From Spinacia oleracea (lineage: Eukaryota > Streptophyta > Magnoliopsida > Caryophyllales > Amaranthaceae): a stretch of DNA of 64,000 nt. The stretch lies in contig NC_079487.1 in assembly GCF_020520425.1 (NCBI RefSeq), forward strand, positions 50,816,719-50,880,718. Direction: 5' to 3'. Shown piece after piece: positions 1-12,166 of the stretch; the first letter of the stretch is position 1; every line of letters begins with the position of its first letter. The notes beneath the pieces were generated by a model, which was given only the letters and a program-made list of their open reading frames with translations, did no database searches and was not told the origin of the DNA. The position numbers and the translations under genes are program-made.

Positions 1-1109
1 GGCCCCAGACGCATTCCGTCATGAAATTGATACGCACTAAAAGACTCGATTAAGTCTCAAACACTACGGATTTCAGGAATCCGAATCTGACTAAGAAAAC
101 AGCCCAGACCCTATTTTCAACGCCTGGCTCTGGGCGCCGAAATCTTCGGCGCCCAGGCCTGGGCGCTGAAAATACCTGGGTACGTGTTTTTTCCTAATTC
201 TTTGTGGATTAGAACTCTGCAATTCTATCTTTCCACGAACTCTTCCCTATAAATACAGCCCCAAATTCGACGTGAAAAGAACAACACACAATTCATATTC
301 TGAGTATTGACTCCAACCCTTAGCCTAAGGCTCACGCTGCGAAATTGTTCACGCGTTCTGTCGCAATCGATCCATAAATCGAACAGAACGTATCCTGTCC
401 CATAATTTGAGATTCGTTAAATAAAAAGGAGAAATAGCAAAGTCAAAGTGGTTAGTTTTCTGAGAACCGTGACGCACCTCTCAAGGGTGCGTCGTAATGT
501 GTCCATTTTCGATGATTTAATTGCTTTCCTCGCCCTTTTTATGAACTGTTAAACTAACTAAATCTGATTGTTCTACCACGCCTAACAAATATAATATTTT
601 TGGGAAATTGGATTATCATGCTAGGTCCCTTAATGCAATCTAAATCAGATAATCGCGATCGATCTAGTATTATATGTTGCATATTGCTAAAATCAACTCA
701 GATTAGTTTAATAGTTAACGCATGTCCCTTCAATTATTTATGCTGAGCTAGTAAGGATATCCTGCCTCTGGAGTTATCGATGAGCGAGTACTCCTCTCGG
801 TAGTTACAGTCCCCTGAACCCTCAATCTCTACCTTGCGGGTGTATGTTGAGAGATCCCCACACCAGGGATCACAAGGGAACCTACGGTTGTCGTGGTCAA
901 ACATAATTGCACTCCCTTTATGTCACGATAACCGGGTTTTGTCAGTTTTTCTCATTGTTGTTAAAAACTGAATGGCGACTCCTATATTACTAGTCAATTG
1001 GGTGTAAACTCACAGGAAATCCAATTACACTTGATTGAATAAAAAGAATCGTCACACCCACGAGGGACGAGGTCACGCATTAGCCTCGTGCTTTTTCGAC
1101 CCCCTCACA
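1..1109 (+). repeat. 5' LTR of the LARD, right-hand part
   Basis: Base 1 aligns with 9468 and the match runs to the terminal CCCCTCACA at 1109, equivalent to 10577 in the other LTR. The first about 360 bases of this LTR lie left of the window. It contains a TATA box and one copy of the GC-rich double palindrome at about 111-166. Confidence 0.9.
248..255 (+). promoter_or_regulatory. TATA box in LARD 5' LTR
   Basis: TATAAATA preceded by CTTCCC, conserved in the other LTR at 9715-9722. It would place the RNA start of the element roughly 30 bases downstream. Assignment is by motif and conservation only. Confidence 0.55.
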
Positions 1110-1110
1110 G

Positions 1111-1129
1111 TGGCGACTCCACTGGGGAT
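1111..1129 (+). promoter_or_regulatory. Primer-binding site of the LARD
   Basis: TGGCGACTCCACTGGGGAT begins one base after the LTR terminus. It starts with TGG, as needed to pair with a tRNA CCA end. From memory this matches the tRNA-Arg type used by Ogre/Tat elements; a tRNA search would confirm it. Confidence 0.7.
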
Positions 1130-1924
1130 AGTGAAGGAAATACTCGTGCTTGTAGGTAATCAAAATAGCCGAAGGGTGAAACGATCCTACCCCGCGTTTA
1201 TTTCCCAATCAAGTTGGGACGACCTGAAAATCAGCATATTAATGTGAACGGGCAGAACAGCATAACGAATCTCGGCTCCCTAGGGAGTTGGGACTAAGGA
1301 TACCTTTTTTCGCCAATAGGGGGGTGCATATGCCGCGCATGTTGCCCACTCGGTACTTGTGCAGGTAGTACACGTATCCCGAACCCAATCGCTCGCTCAT
1401 TAGGTCCCTCTCGCCTGCATGCCCCCTTAGCTTGCACTTGCGGGTTGGCCTCTTGGGCGAAATTCGTCTGTTGAAGACACTACCTCGACTGGGACATGTG
1501 TTGGATCTACGATAGAAGCGGTACCAAGCCAGGCGCAAATACTACCCATAGAAGCCTATCATAAACTACGTGACATATTTAATTTTCAAATCCATGTTTG
1601 TAATGTAGTTATATGTAGCGAACTATGTGAATATGTTATGATTGTGCGTACGAATAATGCTAGACAAATAATGCTAGAAAACCAACGACCTTAAAAATTT
1701 CCCAAACATTCATGAACCAATTGGCCAAAGAGTTATACCAAAATACGTGTTCCGCAAGCCCGAACGATCGCCACAAAAATAAGCGACGCTTGGGATGGCC
1801 TGTAACGAATCCCACAAACGCTGCACAACGCGTAAAGGACGTTATAAGGCAAGCACGCAAAATTAAAGTCGCGAAAACAAAAGTATACGCAAACAGAAAA
1901 CGAGAACCAGCCAGGGACGCATTT

Positions 1925-1977
1925 CCAACGCCCCTGGCTGGGCGCCGAAATTTCTCACGCCCACTGCTGGGCGCTGA
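1925..1977. repeat. GC-rich double palindrome, internal copy 1
   Basis: Two adjacent inverted repeats built on GCGCCC / GGGCGC, here with diverged centres, in AT-rich surroundings. A looser preceding context (CCAGGGACGCATTTCC) resembles the other copies. Confidence 0.7.
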
Positions 1978-4080
1978 AGTTGCTGCCTGGCCTTTTGGTC
2001 AGGCACAGCAGCCTCGGTGCCCGCGCAAAAAAAAAATACGTAGCACAAAAAAAAACGTTCGTAAAAATAATTGCTACGAGGGCGTAAGAAAAGCACTCGA
2101 TTTCAAAAGCGACTCGTAAAAAATTAATAACTCTTCGCGTCGTTGTTAGACCTCCTACGACGACGGTGCTCGGCATCAAAACCGAACATGCTAATAATTA
2201 TGAATGTCACATGGGCAAAGTATTCAAAAATAATGTTCAAATGAAGTTTTTTTTAAAAAAATAATGTTCGAATAAAAAGTAAATCCGAGTCTAGACTAGG
2301 CTATGCCAAAGTACAATCTAAATCCTAAGTCTTAGTTGTCTTATCCATAGAATCGGTCCTAATGCTTGGTGTCGTTCTGCAAGTCAAAAGGTTAAACCAT
2401 ATTGAGTCTCCCTTCCTAGCATTTAAATCAATAAGTACCCATATGTAATTGTCATCCCTTGCTAAGAATCCACGGTCTCAATACTCTCTCTCACCAATAA
2501 AAAGAACATATTATAGTATATGCAAAATGGAAACAGTCACATTTTTAAAATCATTCCTCCATAGTCGCACAACCCCCAAAGTGAACCTAAGGTGTCAATA
2601 CCATTGGCAAAGAAAAAATTTATGGCCTCAAGGCTTATAATCACATTGGGTCACGACTATCATAGTCCTCTCGAGTCACTCGCTCCTTGAAATACTACTA
2701 AATACGGACTAAAAGATTTTCCACGAATGCAACATGACCAACCATGAAAATACCCAAATCGGCATACCGTAAGGCTACCATTGGGGTAAAGCAATACACA
2801 CTAAGAGAGGAGCCGCACTAATGATTCTAGTCTTGCAAAAATAAAAATTCGATCTCCCCAATTAACTACCTTGCCAACTTTAAGCAAAATGGCGCATGAC
2901 AAATGAACACCCAAGGGTTAAAATCTAAAGTGTCAACCAACGAAAGTTATGGTCCAATTAGCCTAAGTCTGAGAGTCGCTTGGTCAAGTATTATAGGCTT
3001 ACGCCACGTCATTATTTTGAGTCTAGGCCACCTCCTTGTATTCATACACGGGTTATAATCAGAAAGCTTAATGAAAGTTCGAGTCTAAATCACAACTTCC
3101 AATTAAATCCCAAGAACTGGAATCTGAAAAGAAGCAAAAAAATTATTTTCGATGTAATTCTTTCGTTAAATTTCAATAAGGTAGAAATAACATTTTGAAT
3201 CTACGCTATTTGCACATTTTAAGAAACGACTAAATACGCTTGCAAAGTAAGACAATTTAAAAGTCCACCCTAGGCCTACTAAAGCTAAAGGTCCACCCTA
3301 GGCCCGCTACACTCAGTCTCGCCTCGTGACTCAAAGACCACAACCATCTATCTTTTAGCCCAAATAAAAAATTTTGAAGGATTTATGTTGGGGAGAAATC
3401 CCAAGCAAAAAGAAAAAAATAGAAAGAGAAAAGGGAAAGCGAAAAGAGCGAGCCATGAAATACTTAGCCCGTACCTCCCAAAGTACGAAATTTACCCAAG
3501 TAAACGAAGGAAAAGAATTGAGTCAACCAATCCAAATCATAAAGTTCTACGATGTCTACCCTTTCCAATCCTTATGTTCTTAGACGCCTTCGATTTGGGG
3601 CCCCTGTTCAGCTCATTTAACCCATCCATGTTCTCATTGCCATAACCCAAGAAACCATTACCTCGACTCTTGTTCTTGAACTTGTTGTCAACCGCAAACC
3701 ACGCACTACCATTGACACGTGCGTCATACTATTATTTCCAAAACGTGCTCTTACACCACCATTAGCACAAGGACCATATAACTTGTTTGGATACATCCTG
3801 TTGATATACCCTTGAGCCGTCCCCATGCTATTCATTGGCCTTGGTTGATGTAATCCTCATGCTTGACCAATACCTATACAAATTATCCTATCTCATTCAA
3901 CCCATCTTTCAAGCCGTCTTGAGTCGCAAACAAAAAAGAAAGGAAACAAATGAAAATTGCAAAAGAAATAATAAAATGTGAATAATAAAAAAGAAACTTT
4001 GCAAAAGCGCCTCTAAAATTAGTCTAAAAAAGAAAAACGAAGCATTTAGCGCACCAAAAAAGATCCGCCCAGAAGTCATT

Positions 4081-4133
4081 TTCAGCGCCCATAGCTGGGC
4101 GCCAAAATCTTTAGCGCCCCTGCCTGGGCGCCG
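4081..4133. repeat. GC-rich double palindrome, internal copy 2
   Basis: Preceded by CCCAGAAGTCATTTTCA, like copy 3. The arms are GCGCCCATAGCTGGGCGC and GCGCCCCTGCCTGGGCGC, each able to form a hairpin. Confidence 0.75.
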
Positions 4134-4798
4134 ATTCTCTCTGCTCGCCAAATTTTGTCCAGAAGTGCTCGTCATTTTATCCGCACATGCACGGAAAAAT
4201 AACGAACACTTGGAGGGGTACAACACGTATTCAGACATACGTACCACCAAAAAAATACATGTACTCAAAAAAATATATAAAACAAATTTTTGGCTTACGG
4301 CAAGGCAGCAGATTAAAATAATAATAAACTTTACTTATTCTACCATTTCAAATAATATGTTTCCACCTCAGAACGTACTTGTTTAAAATCGGCATTCTAA
4401 GAAACCATTTTCTAGGCTAAGAACTACGCTAGACCTGATTCCAAATTAAATCTATTTAAGGCGTATACGTAGGCAATCCATGATTCGGTCCAACCAATTT
4501 GCAAAAATATTAAAGCCTATAGAATAACAAGAATAAGAAATAAAGTCCCTTAATGAAATTTAATTACGAAAGAAAAATTTAAGTCAAAGGAAGAATCCAA
4601 GTCACCAAGATGCCAAAATTAATGAGCACACATCGAAAAATAATAAGGGCACGTACCCTTGCCAGAAGGAGCACTCACACTCCTAGGCACTTAGCCAAGA
4701 CTCAAAAGATCGCTTTGCCTCAATTGAATGGGGGCTAGCGCAAGCGTCCATGACCTCTAAAGTACTCAACTTGACCCTCCCTAAAGCGAGCTAACTCA

Positions 4799-4875
4799 CT
4801 TAAAGACTTTCTTTCACCACTAGACATAGTCATTCGCTTAAAGACCTTCTTTCACCACTAGACACAGTCATAATC
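4799..4875. repeat. Tandem duplication of about 38 bp
   Basis: Two near-identical units beginning CTTAAAGAC and containing TTCTTTCACCACTAGACA follow each other directly. No function is apparent. Confidence 0.7.
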
Positions 4876-6169
4876 GCCAACAAGTAGTAAAGGCAGTTAG
4901 CTTGCAAAAAAAAAAAGAGAATTGTTCTACGGCGTTGCCCCATCGTTCCTTCCAACTCAGGGCACCCGTTCATGGTAATTCAAATGCTTGCGAATCCCCT
5001 TTTAAAAAAAACGACAGACATTGTCAATAGGACTTGGCACTTAACCAAGGCTCACCCTACTTAGACATATGACACGGGCATCTAAAATAGAAACCTGAAA
5101 GCATCATTAATATATGGGAAGACATAATAGCAACTGGGGGCTACAAATTGAAATGAAAGAGCTAGGAAAGAACTAAGTATACCTTGACCTTTTGTGCAGA
5201 CATACACCAAGTAAATCTAAGTCAATTTGAAAACGGTTTATATTCCCGCAATTCTGGAAAAGATGGCCTTAAAAGCCTAAAGCATATGCCAAACGGGCAC
5301 AAGTATATCTTGACGCCTGCACCCTGGCTTCCAGCAAATCCTTAGACAGCATTCCAAAAATCGTAACAGTATTTTGATTCATTCATGTAATCCTGTATGA
5401 ACCCTTCTATAAGTCAACTTACTTAGGACACCTCGGACTGTACACAGTAGGATTCGGATTTTAAATAATTTTCAAATGATTTTCAAAGACTTCTTCGAAC
5501 ATAATAAAGTGTCGTTGGTTTAAGCTTAGTATGCGTCTATCTCAACGTTGCAAATGAGTCAAAAAGATTTCTAAATATGATTATGGGTGAAGAAATGCAC
5601 CTAGGTTTTATTCAAGGCACACTTCAACATGTGACTACCTTGACCATAGGCGATGTCGCATAATACGACATTTACAAGAGAAGTAGCAGGTCACTACTCG
5701 AACGTACCTCGCACTAAACGAGTCTGGTTCAAACTATTCATGATCCATGTCACCATGAATACATAAAGACATATGCAAAAGCATTATAGCACCAAGCCAA
5801 TCCCGTAGCTACAATTGGGGGCTTGAGAAAAACACTCTAAAAATGCTCGAAATGACGATTTTATCGCGAATTCTCGACGCTAATGCTATACATACATCAT
5901 AGGGGCACAATCCTAAGCTTTAATCCTGTAAAACGAACCTTAGAATGGCTACAACCCCTCCCAAATTCTAAAGCACTACTTAGAATATATAAAGTCACCC
6001 CACTATCAAGGGTAACTGAAAATCGCGAGTCACCAAAACTCCGATCAAACCACTGCACATAAGGCTCGCCCTATAAAGCGCCCGTTACACAGTCTACCTC
6101 GTTCCAAAGCAAAAGCGAAAGAAAAAAATCAAGGATATGAACTGTCAAAATATACCCAGAAATCATTTT

Positions 6170-6222
6170 CAACGCCCAGAGCTGGGCGTCAATATCTTTA
6201 ACGCCCAAGCCTGGGCGCTGAA
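6170..6222. repeat. GC-rich double palindrome, internal copy 3
   Basis: Arms ACGCCCAGAGCTGGGCGT and ACGCCCAAGCCTGGGCGC. The first palindrome has A:T at its outer pair where copy 2 has G:C on both sides, so the pairing is kept although the bases differ. Confidence 0.75.
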
Positions 6223-7315
6223 TCTTTCTGCTAGCCAAGTTTTGCCCAGATATAAAAATAAGAAAGAAACACCTATGAATCCTCGCATCGAACGAAGTAA
6301 TAAGCCGTGCAAACCCACGCAGAAGGTGCTACACTTGTTCAAGCACCTGAACGAGGCGTGATGAAGTACTCCAATGCAAAAAATAATAATGATACCCCAA
6401 CACCTGGAGAAATGTTCTAAGACACATGTTAGGCCACACAAGCCTACGTCGCACCATAAGTTAAACCATCCCACGGTACAAGTCTAAAAAAAGAGTAAGG
6501 CATATTGCACTAATGCGGGCACGACCAAAGAGCATGTGTGAAAGAGGCAAAGATTACTTATCGCCCAAATTCAAAATGCAAGCCACACGACTTCTACATT
6601 AAGGATTAAAGGTAGCAAAATATTACCTACCACAAAAGGGATAGCTCGCACCTACACGAGCGGAACCCCAGGGCATCTTTCTCGAAAGAACCTACAAAAA
6701 TCGTACGCCAAAAGGAAGCACCCCAACATGCATGCTTGGGGGCTCCAAGCTACGAAATCACCATAGCAAAAAAAAAAAAATCTCGAAGCAAATGTTTGAA
6801 CAATCGAAAGGGTACGATGTTTGAGCCCACTTCATGAATGGGCCTGAACCTATCAAGCTTCTAAGCAAACTATTCAAAATCAGTCATTGCTCAAAAAAAA
6901 TGATTCAAGCAAACTGATTAATGGACCGCACACAACGGCCATTCTATGAACGCTCGTTCGCACATACATATCATCATTCTAAGTATCGAACATTCACGAA
7001 CGCGTTCAAAAGGAAAAATATACAACAACAAGAGCGGTCAAAGTCTTACGCCTCAAGGTATGTTCCTCAGGCCATATAGACTCGCCCAACTATCGCAATA
7101 ACTGTACGCCTTAAGAGCAACAGTTCCTTGAAAAAATCGCCCCAAGGCAACAAGCACCGTAGTCCACCACTCGGCTACGGCTTCTCAAGGAAATCATCAC
7201 GTTCTAAAAACAAAGAGAAAACAAAAGAAAAGAGAATACATAGAACTTCCAAGTGAAATAAACGAATGAACAAGAGGCCAACTGTGTCATCAAAAGACCA
7301 GCCCAAACAACACTT

Positions 7316-7366
7316 TTAACGCCCCACCTGGGCGTGAATTATTTCAACGCCCAGGCCTGGGCGCCG
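7316..7366. repeat. GC-rich double palindrome, internal copy 4
   Basis: First arm shortened to ACGCCCCACCTGGGCGT; second arm ACGCCCAGGCCTGGGCGC is nearly perfect and matches the LTR copy. Confidence 0.75.
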
Positions 7367-8059
7367 AAAATGATCCCAGGCTCAAAAAAGGCCCTAACTT
7401 CTATTGGGCCCTGCCGCATCCATTCGACTCGAAAATTGCCGATTTCCTTACTGAAAGTCGCACCTCACGACTTTGTCAAGAGTAGCACACCACTACAAAG
7501 ATCGCTCGCACTTACGAGTACAATCCCAAACATGATCAAAGGACATCACAAATTGCGTATCCCCTAGGAACCTCTTTGACAAGAAATGACCGTCAAGCAC
7601 GAATGCTTGGGGGCTCGAAAGAAAAATATATATTCAAAAAGAGAGTATGAAAAATTAAAACAATATTCCCAGACTACGCTGTACGAAGTCCCGTGTTTGG
7701 ATGTCTCAAAAAAAAAAAAAAAACCAGTTTACGACCTCAAGACAAAGGTCGCCGTTGATACTTATACATAGTCCCATAATCAAGGACCCAGGTAGTGGCA
7801 AAATTGAGCCATAAGGACTAGATCAAAACCATGAAGGAAGATGACCACAATACAATGGTCCGTCTAAGCACGTTGCCAACCCACATTCAGGTTACAACTA
7901 AATCCGAGCATCCCTCGAAAGAATTCGCTCCTACAAGAATGAATAAAAAGAAATTCTCAAAAGAAATCACAAAGAACCAAAGAAATAGGAACTTGCCCAT
8001 CTTCAGTTGGAAAAATCGCGTCTCGAACCACGCGAGTTCCCAAATCGAAAAAACGAATT

Positions 8060-8595
8060 CAGGGACGTCCACCCTCAGCGGACAGGGCACGCCCACCCTC
8101 AGCGGGCGGGGTCTGCGTCACTAGCCGCGCAGGTCCTCAGTTTTCAAAAATAACGTTTTCGAATTCAAAATAGGCTTGTCATCTTCAGTCGGCGGGGTCT
8201 ACGTCACAAACCACGCAGGTCCTTATTTTCAAAAAAGCACAAACAAATTTCAAAATAGATTCGTCCACTTTTTCGGACGGGGCGTCCACCCTTAGCGGAC
8301 AGGCTCGCCATCTTTAGCCGGCGGGGTCTACGTCACAAGCCGCGTAGGTCCTTATTTTCAAATATTCAAAAACAAGATTCGTCCACTTTTTCGGACGGGG
8401 CGTCCACCCTTAGCGGACAGGCTCGCCATCTTTAGCCGGCGGGGTCTACGTCACAAGCCGCGTAGGTCCTTATTTTCAAATATTCAAAAACAAGATTCGT
8501 CCACTTTTTCGGACGGGGCGTCCACCCTTAGCGGACAGGCTCGCCATCTTTAGCCGGCGGGGTCTACGTCACAAGTCGCATAGGTCCTTAGTCGC
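8060..8595. repeat. 118-bp tandem array upstream of the 3' LTR
   Basis: Units starting TCGTCCACTTTTTCGGACGG occur at 8261, 8379 and 8497, exactly 118 bases apart and almost identical. More diverged partial units lie before them from about 8060, and the last unit ends near 8595. Each unit contains short GC-rich inverted motifs such as GTCCACCCTTAGCGGAC. Tandem arrays at this place are known from plant Tat-lineage elements and can seed satellites. Confidence 0.85.
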
Positions 8596-8837
8596 TGCAG
8601 CGATAACTTTTTCTGGTTTTCCCTTTTCCAAAAATTAAAAGGATTCGTTTTCCGTTTTTTCCAAAAAAGAGCGATGTGCTGGATTTTCCTTCGTTTTACG
8701 TCCCATAAAAACAAGGGGGGTTTTCTCGTTTAACTAGCCCTGAAAATGAGAATCTTTAAAAACATTTTTACCTCGTGATTGGGCTTGGCCAGGCCCAATT
8801 ACACTTTATAGCTTTGATTTCGAAAACATCTGTAGCT

Positions 8838-8960
8838 ACTCCCAATGACAAAGTGAGGGAGTTTCTACACTTCTTTAGATCCTTCCAATGACAAAGTGAG
8901 GAAGTTTCTATACTATCCGTTGACAAATCCCAATGACACGTGAGGGATATGTCGACACTT
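8838..8960. repeat. Short degenerate repeats, three copies
   Basis: The phrase CCAATGACAAAGTGAGG occurs at about 8841 and 8885 and in diverged form at about 8929. Spacing is 43-45 bases. No function seen. Confidence 0.6.
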
Positions 8961-9090
8961 CAAGTGATGACCCTTAAGTCAAATGTTATCACTCGGGGGC
9001 TCGTGAGACCCTCGCCAAAACAGGTCACCATGGCTTGTCCGACGCACTCCGTCTAATACTTTGACCATCGTCTTACTCCAAGACTCAGTC

Positions 9091-9105
9091 AAAGTGGGGG
9101 CTAAC
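9091..9105 (+). promoter_or_regulatory. Polypurine tract of the LARD
   Basis: AAAGTGGGGGCTAAC directly precedes the LTR start TGTAGACACC. It is the expected primer site for plus-strand DNA synthesis. Confidence 0.7.
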
Positions 9106-10577
9106 TGTAGACACCAACTTTTGTCCCCATTCCCGAAAGGGAAGGTTCGATGATGAAAGCGTAAATCTCCACTTGATAACGCATCTCCTATAAAATAACG
9201 AATTTCAATTCCCCTTTTCATTTCACCCGAAACCTGCTATTTACAGAAACCTGCTATTTATGGAAACCTGCTAAAAATAGTAATTGCCGTAATAGGTAGC
9301 TGTTAAAAGTGGCAAGTCATAAAAGATAGAAACATGTCGGAATTAGGTGTTGCACTCCAACATAAATCCTAAATGAGAAAGAAAACTGCGAGAATCCTAT
9401 TCCTAATACGATTCGGAAATAAGAGTTACGTATTAATTAAAATCCTAACGAGCCTAGAGTTCGTAACGGGCCCAGACGCATTCCGCCATGAAATTGATAC
9501 GCACTAAAAGACTCGATTAAGTCTCAAACACTACGGATTTCAGGAATCCGAATCTGACTAAGAAAACAGCCCAGACCCTATTTTCAACGCCTGGCTCTGG
9601 GCGCCGAAATCTTCGGCGCCCAGGCCTGGGGGCTGAAAATACCTGGGTACGTGTTTTTTCCTAATTTTTTGTGGATTAGAACTCTGCAATTCTATCTTTC
9701 CACGAACTCTTCCCTATAAATACAGCCCCAAATTCGACGTGAAAATAACAACACACAATTCATACTCTGAGTATTGACTCCAACCCTTAGCCTAAGCCTC
9801 ACGCTGCGAAATTGTTCACGCGTTCTGTCGCAATCGATCCATAAATCGAACAGAACGTATCCTGTCCCATAATTTGAGATTCGTTAAATAAAAAGGAGAA
9901 ATAGCAAAGTCAAAGTGGTTAGTTTTCTGAGAACCGTGACGCACCTCTCAAGGGTGCGTCGTAATGTGATCCTTTTCGATGATTTAATTGCTTTCCTCGC
10001 CCTTTTTATGAACTGTTAAACTAACTAAATCTGATTGTTCTACCACGCCTAACAAATATAATATTTTTGGGAAATTGGATTATCATGCTAGGTCCCTTAA
10101 TGCAATCTAAATCAGATAATCGCGATCGATCTAGTATTATATGTTGCATATTGCTAAAATCAACTCAGATTAGTTTAATAGTTAACGCATGTCCCTTCAA
10201 TTATTTATGCTGAGCTAGTAAGGATATCCTGCCTCTGGAGTTATCGACGAGCGAGTACTCCTCTCGGTAGTTACAGTCCCCCGAACCCTCAATCTCTACC
10301 TTGCGGGTGTATGTTGAGAGATCCCCACACCAGGGATCACAAGGGAACCTACGGCCGTCGTGGTCAAACATAATTGCACTCCCTTTATGTCACGATAACC
10401 GGGTTTTGTCAGTTTTTCTCATTGTTGTTAAAAACTGAATGGCGACTCCTATATTACTAGTCAATTGGGTGTAAACTCACAGGAAATCCAATTACACTTG
10501 ATTGAATAAAAAAGAATCGTCACACCCACGAGGGACGAGGTCACGCATTAGCCTCGTGCTTTTTCGACCCCCTCACA
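9106..10577 (+). repeat. 3' LTR of the LARD (complete, 1472 bp)
   Basis: Starts TGTAGACACC and ends CCCCTCACA, so it has the usual TG...CA ends. A TATA box is at 9715-9722 and the double palindrome is at about 9578-9634. The five bases after it, ATAGG, should recur left of the missing LTR start if they are the target duplication. Confidence 0.9.
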
Positions 10578-12166
10578 ATAGGCCCACATACGTCCGTATG
10601 TATTAGCCCTAGTAGTTCGCTTGCTCTTTCTCCCACCTTTGAGAAAGGTTGCTTTGTCATTTTGCCAAGTAAACAAGATTCGCATTGATCAATCTTCTCT
10701 AAGTCGAATGATTCTAGAATTCCTTTCCGTTAAAGTAATTCCATGTGCTTTATGTTTATATGGCCTAATCGACAATGCCACAGAAATGTGAGATTCGAAT
10801 CACCAGTTTTAGCCTTTTTGGTATTTATGTTATAAATGTGTTTGCTCGTATCTAGCACGTAAATACCGTTTTCTTGTTGTGCTGAACCATAAAATATTCC
10901 ATTCAAAGCAAAAGAACAACTATTGTCTTTAAATTGAAAACTAAAACCTTTAGAATCCAAACTTGAAACGGAAATGATGTTTCTGGTGATACTAGGAACA
11001 TAGTAACAGTTTTCTAGTTCCAAAACAAACCCACTAGGCAAAGAAATAAAATAAGATCCTACGGCTAATGCAGCAATCCGTGCTCCATTTCCCACGCGTA
11101 GATCCATCTCGCCTTTTTCAAGCTTTCTACTTCTCCTTAGTCCCTGAGGATTGGAACATAAGTGTGAGCCACAACCAGTATCTAATACCCAAGAAGTAGA
11201 ATTATCTAGATTACAATGTATAACATACATACCTGAAGGAGAAGCAACGTTTCCGTCCTTCTTCTCTTCCTTTAGTTTGGGGCAATCTCGCTTGTAATGA
11301 CCAATTTCATTACAATTGAAGCATTGCGATGTAGATGGAGAACGATCCTTCTTCATCTTCTTCTTGGATGGCGCCACTTGCCTTCTTGAAGTAGATGGAG
11401 ATGCACCCTTGCTTTGGATCTTCCCCGGAACCTTTTTCTTGATTTTCTTACTCTTTACTTTTAGTGATGCTTGCTTATCACTTACAAAGTCCAATTCGTA
11501 CTGATGAAGCAAGTAAATTAGTTCACTAAGAGTATTCTCCCTTTTCTTGGAAAAATAGAGTAGTTTGAATTTCTTATAACCAGGGTGAAGAGAATTCAAA
11601 AGTATTCCCGCAGCTGCAGAATCTGGGAATGGATCACCAAGTAACTCAAGCCGGTTGAGAAGCCCAACCATTTTCTTTGTATGAGTTCTGATTGGTGTCC
11701 GTTCTGTGTTTTCAAGATCAATGACCCTTTCCCTTGCTTTTTGTCTTTCGACGTCAAAGCAACAACCCAGTGGAGCGTTAAGCTTTAGATCCTCAAATGA
11801 ATTTACCAATTCAAAAACATTTTGGTCGACATATTGACCACTATGTTGGAATCTACCACGACATATATCCCTAAGATGCCTTAGGAGTGCCCATGGCTCG
11901 TATGCAACGAACCTTGCACTCCAATCATTGGGGATAGAGCCAAGAATAAGATCCATCACTAGCGATACGTGGCTTGCCCACGTATAGTGCTTTTCCGGAG
12001 TCATATCCTTTGAGTAATAGCTGGGGATGGGATGGTCAACTACATATTCAATGTTGTTCCACCTGAGGACTTGTCGAAGCTTCCTCTCCCAATCAAGAAA
12101 GTTTGATAGGTTCAATTTTACATCCAGAATTTCAGTTACTTTGAGTTGTGTTTTGATTGCGGCCAT
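10578..12166 (-). pseudogene. Copia gag-protease-integrase start of element C, truncated
   Basis: The frame begins at ATG 12166-12164 (MAAIKTQLKVTE). It runs through a UBN2/gag-type region, a CCHC zinc knuckle CFNCNEIGHYKRDC (CX2CX4HX4C), a protease motif WVLDTGCGSH and the GAG-pre-integrase motif LWHCRLGHIN. An in-frame TAA at 10732-10730 replaces the Gln codon found in A and B. The same frame then continues to 10578, with a CESCLLGK-like motif, where the LARD interrupts it. The protein would be a capsid/protease/integrase precursor of a Ty1/copia element. Both the nonsense codon and the insertion make it non-functional. A longer reading frame reaching 12277 exists, but the ATG at 12166 aligns with the start of A and B. 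Confidence 0.85.

Larger units (their letters stand above)
1130..9090. other. LARD internal region, no coding capacity seen
   Basis: About 8 kb of AT-rich sequence with only short chance reading frames. Apart from the repeats listed separately I see no conserved domain, no RNA gene and no nested element. A motif TGGGGGCT resembling the polypurine tract recurs at 4729, 5135, 5818, 6737 and 7608, with CGGGGGCT at 8994 and the presumed functional copy at 9095. Confidence 0.7.
1..10577 (+). mobile_element. Non-coding Gypsy-type LTR retrotransposon (LARD), probably Tat lineage
   Basis: The right LTR (9106-10577) and the last 1109 bases of the left LTR (1-1109) enclose about 8 kb with no open reading frame longer than about 135 codons on either strand and no recognisable gag or pol. 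A primer-binding site follows the left LTR and a polypurine tract precedes the right one, so the cis signals for replication are present. The tRNA-Arg-like primer site and a tandem array just upstream of the 3' LTR are both features I associate with the Tat/Ogre lineage; with no protein this assignment is inference. It lies in the pol gene of copia element C: base 10578 resumes the C integrase region. The two LTRs differ at roughly 13 positions over 1109 bases by eye, so the insertion is fairly young. Confidence 0.75.

Noticed and set aside
1712..2119. 135-codon frame in the LARD
   Set aside because: It crosses the double-palindrome module, has no domain, and the opposite strand is equally open.
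8261..8595. Regularly spaced repeats resembling a CRISPR array
   Set aside because: The repeats are head-to-tail 118-base units without unique spacers, in a plant retrotransposon.
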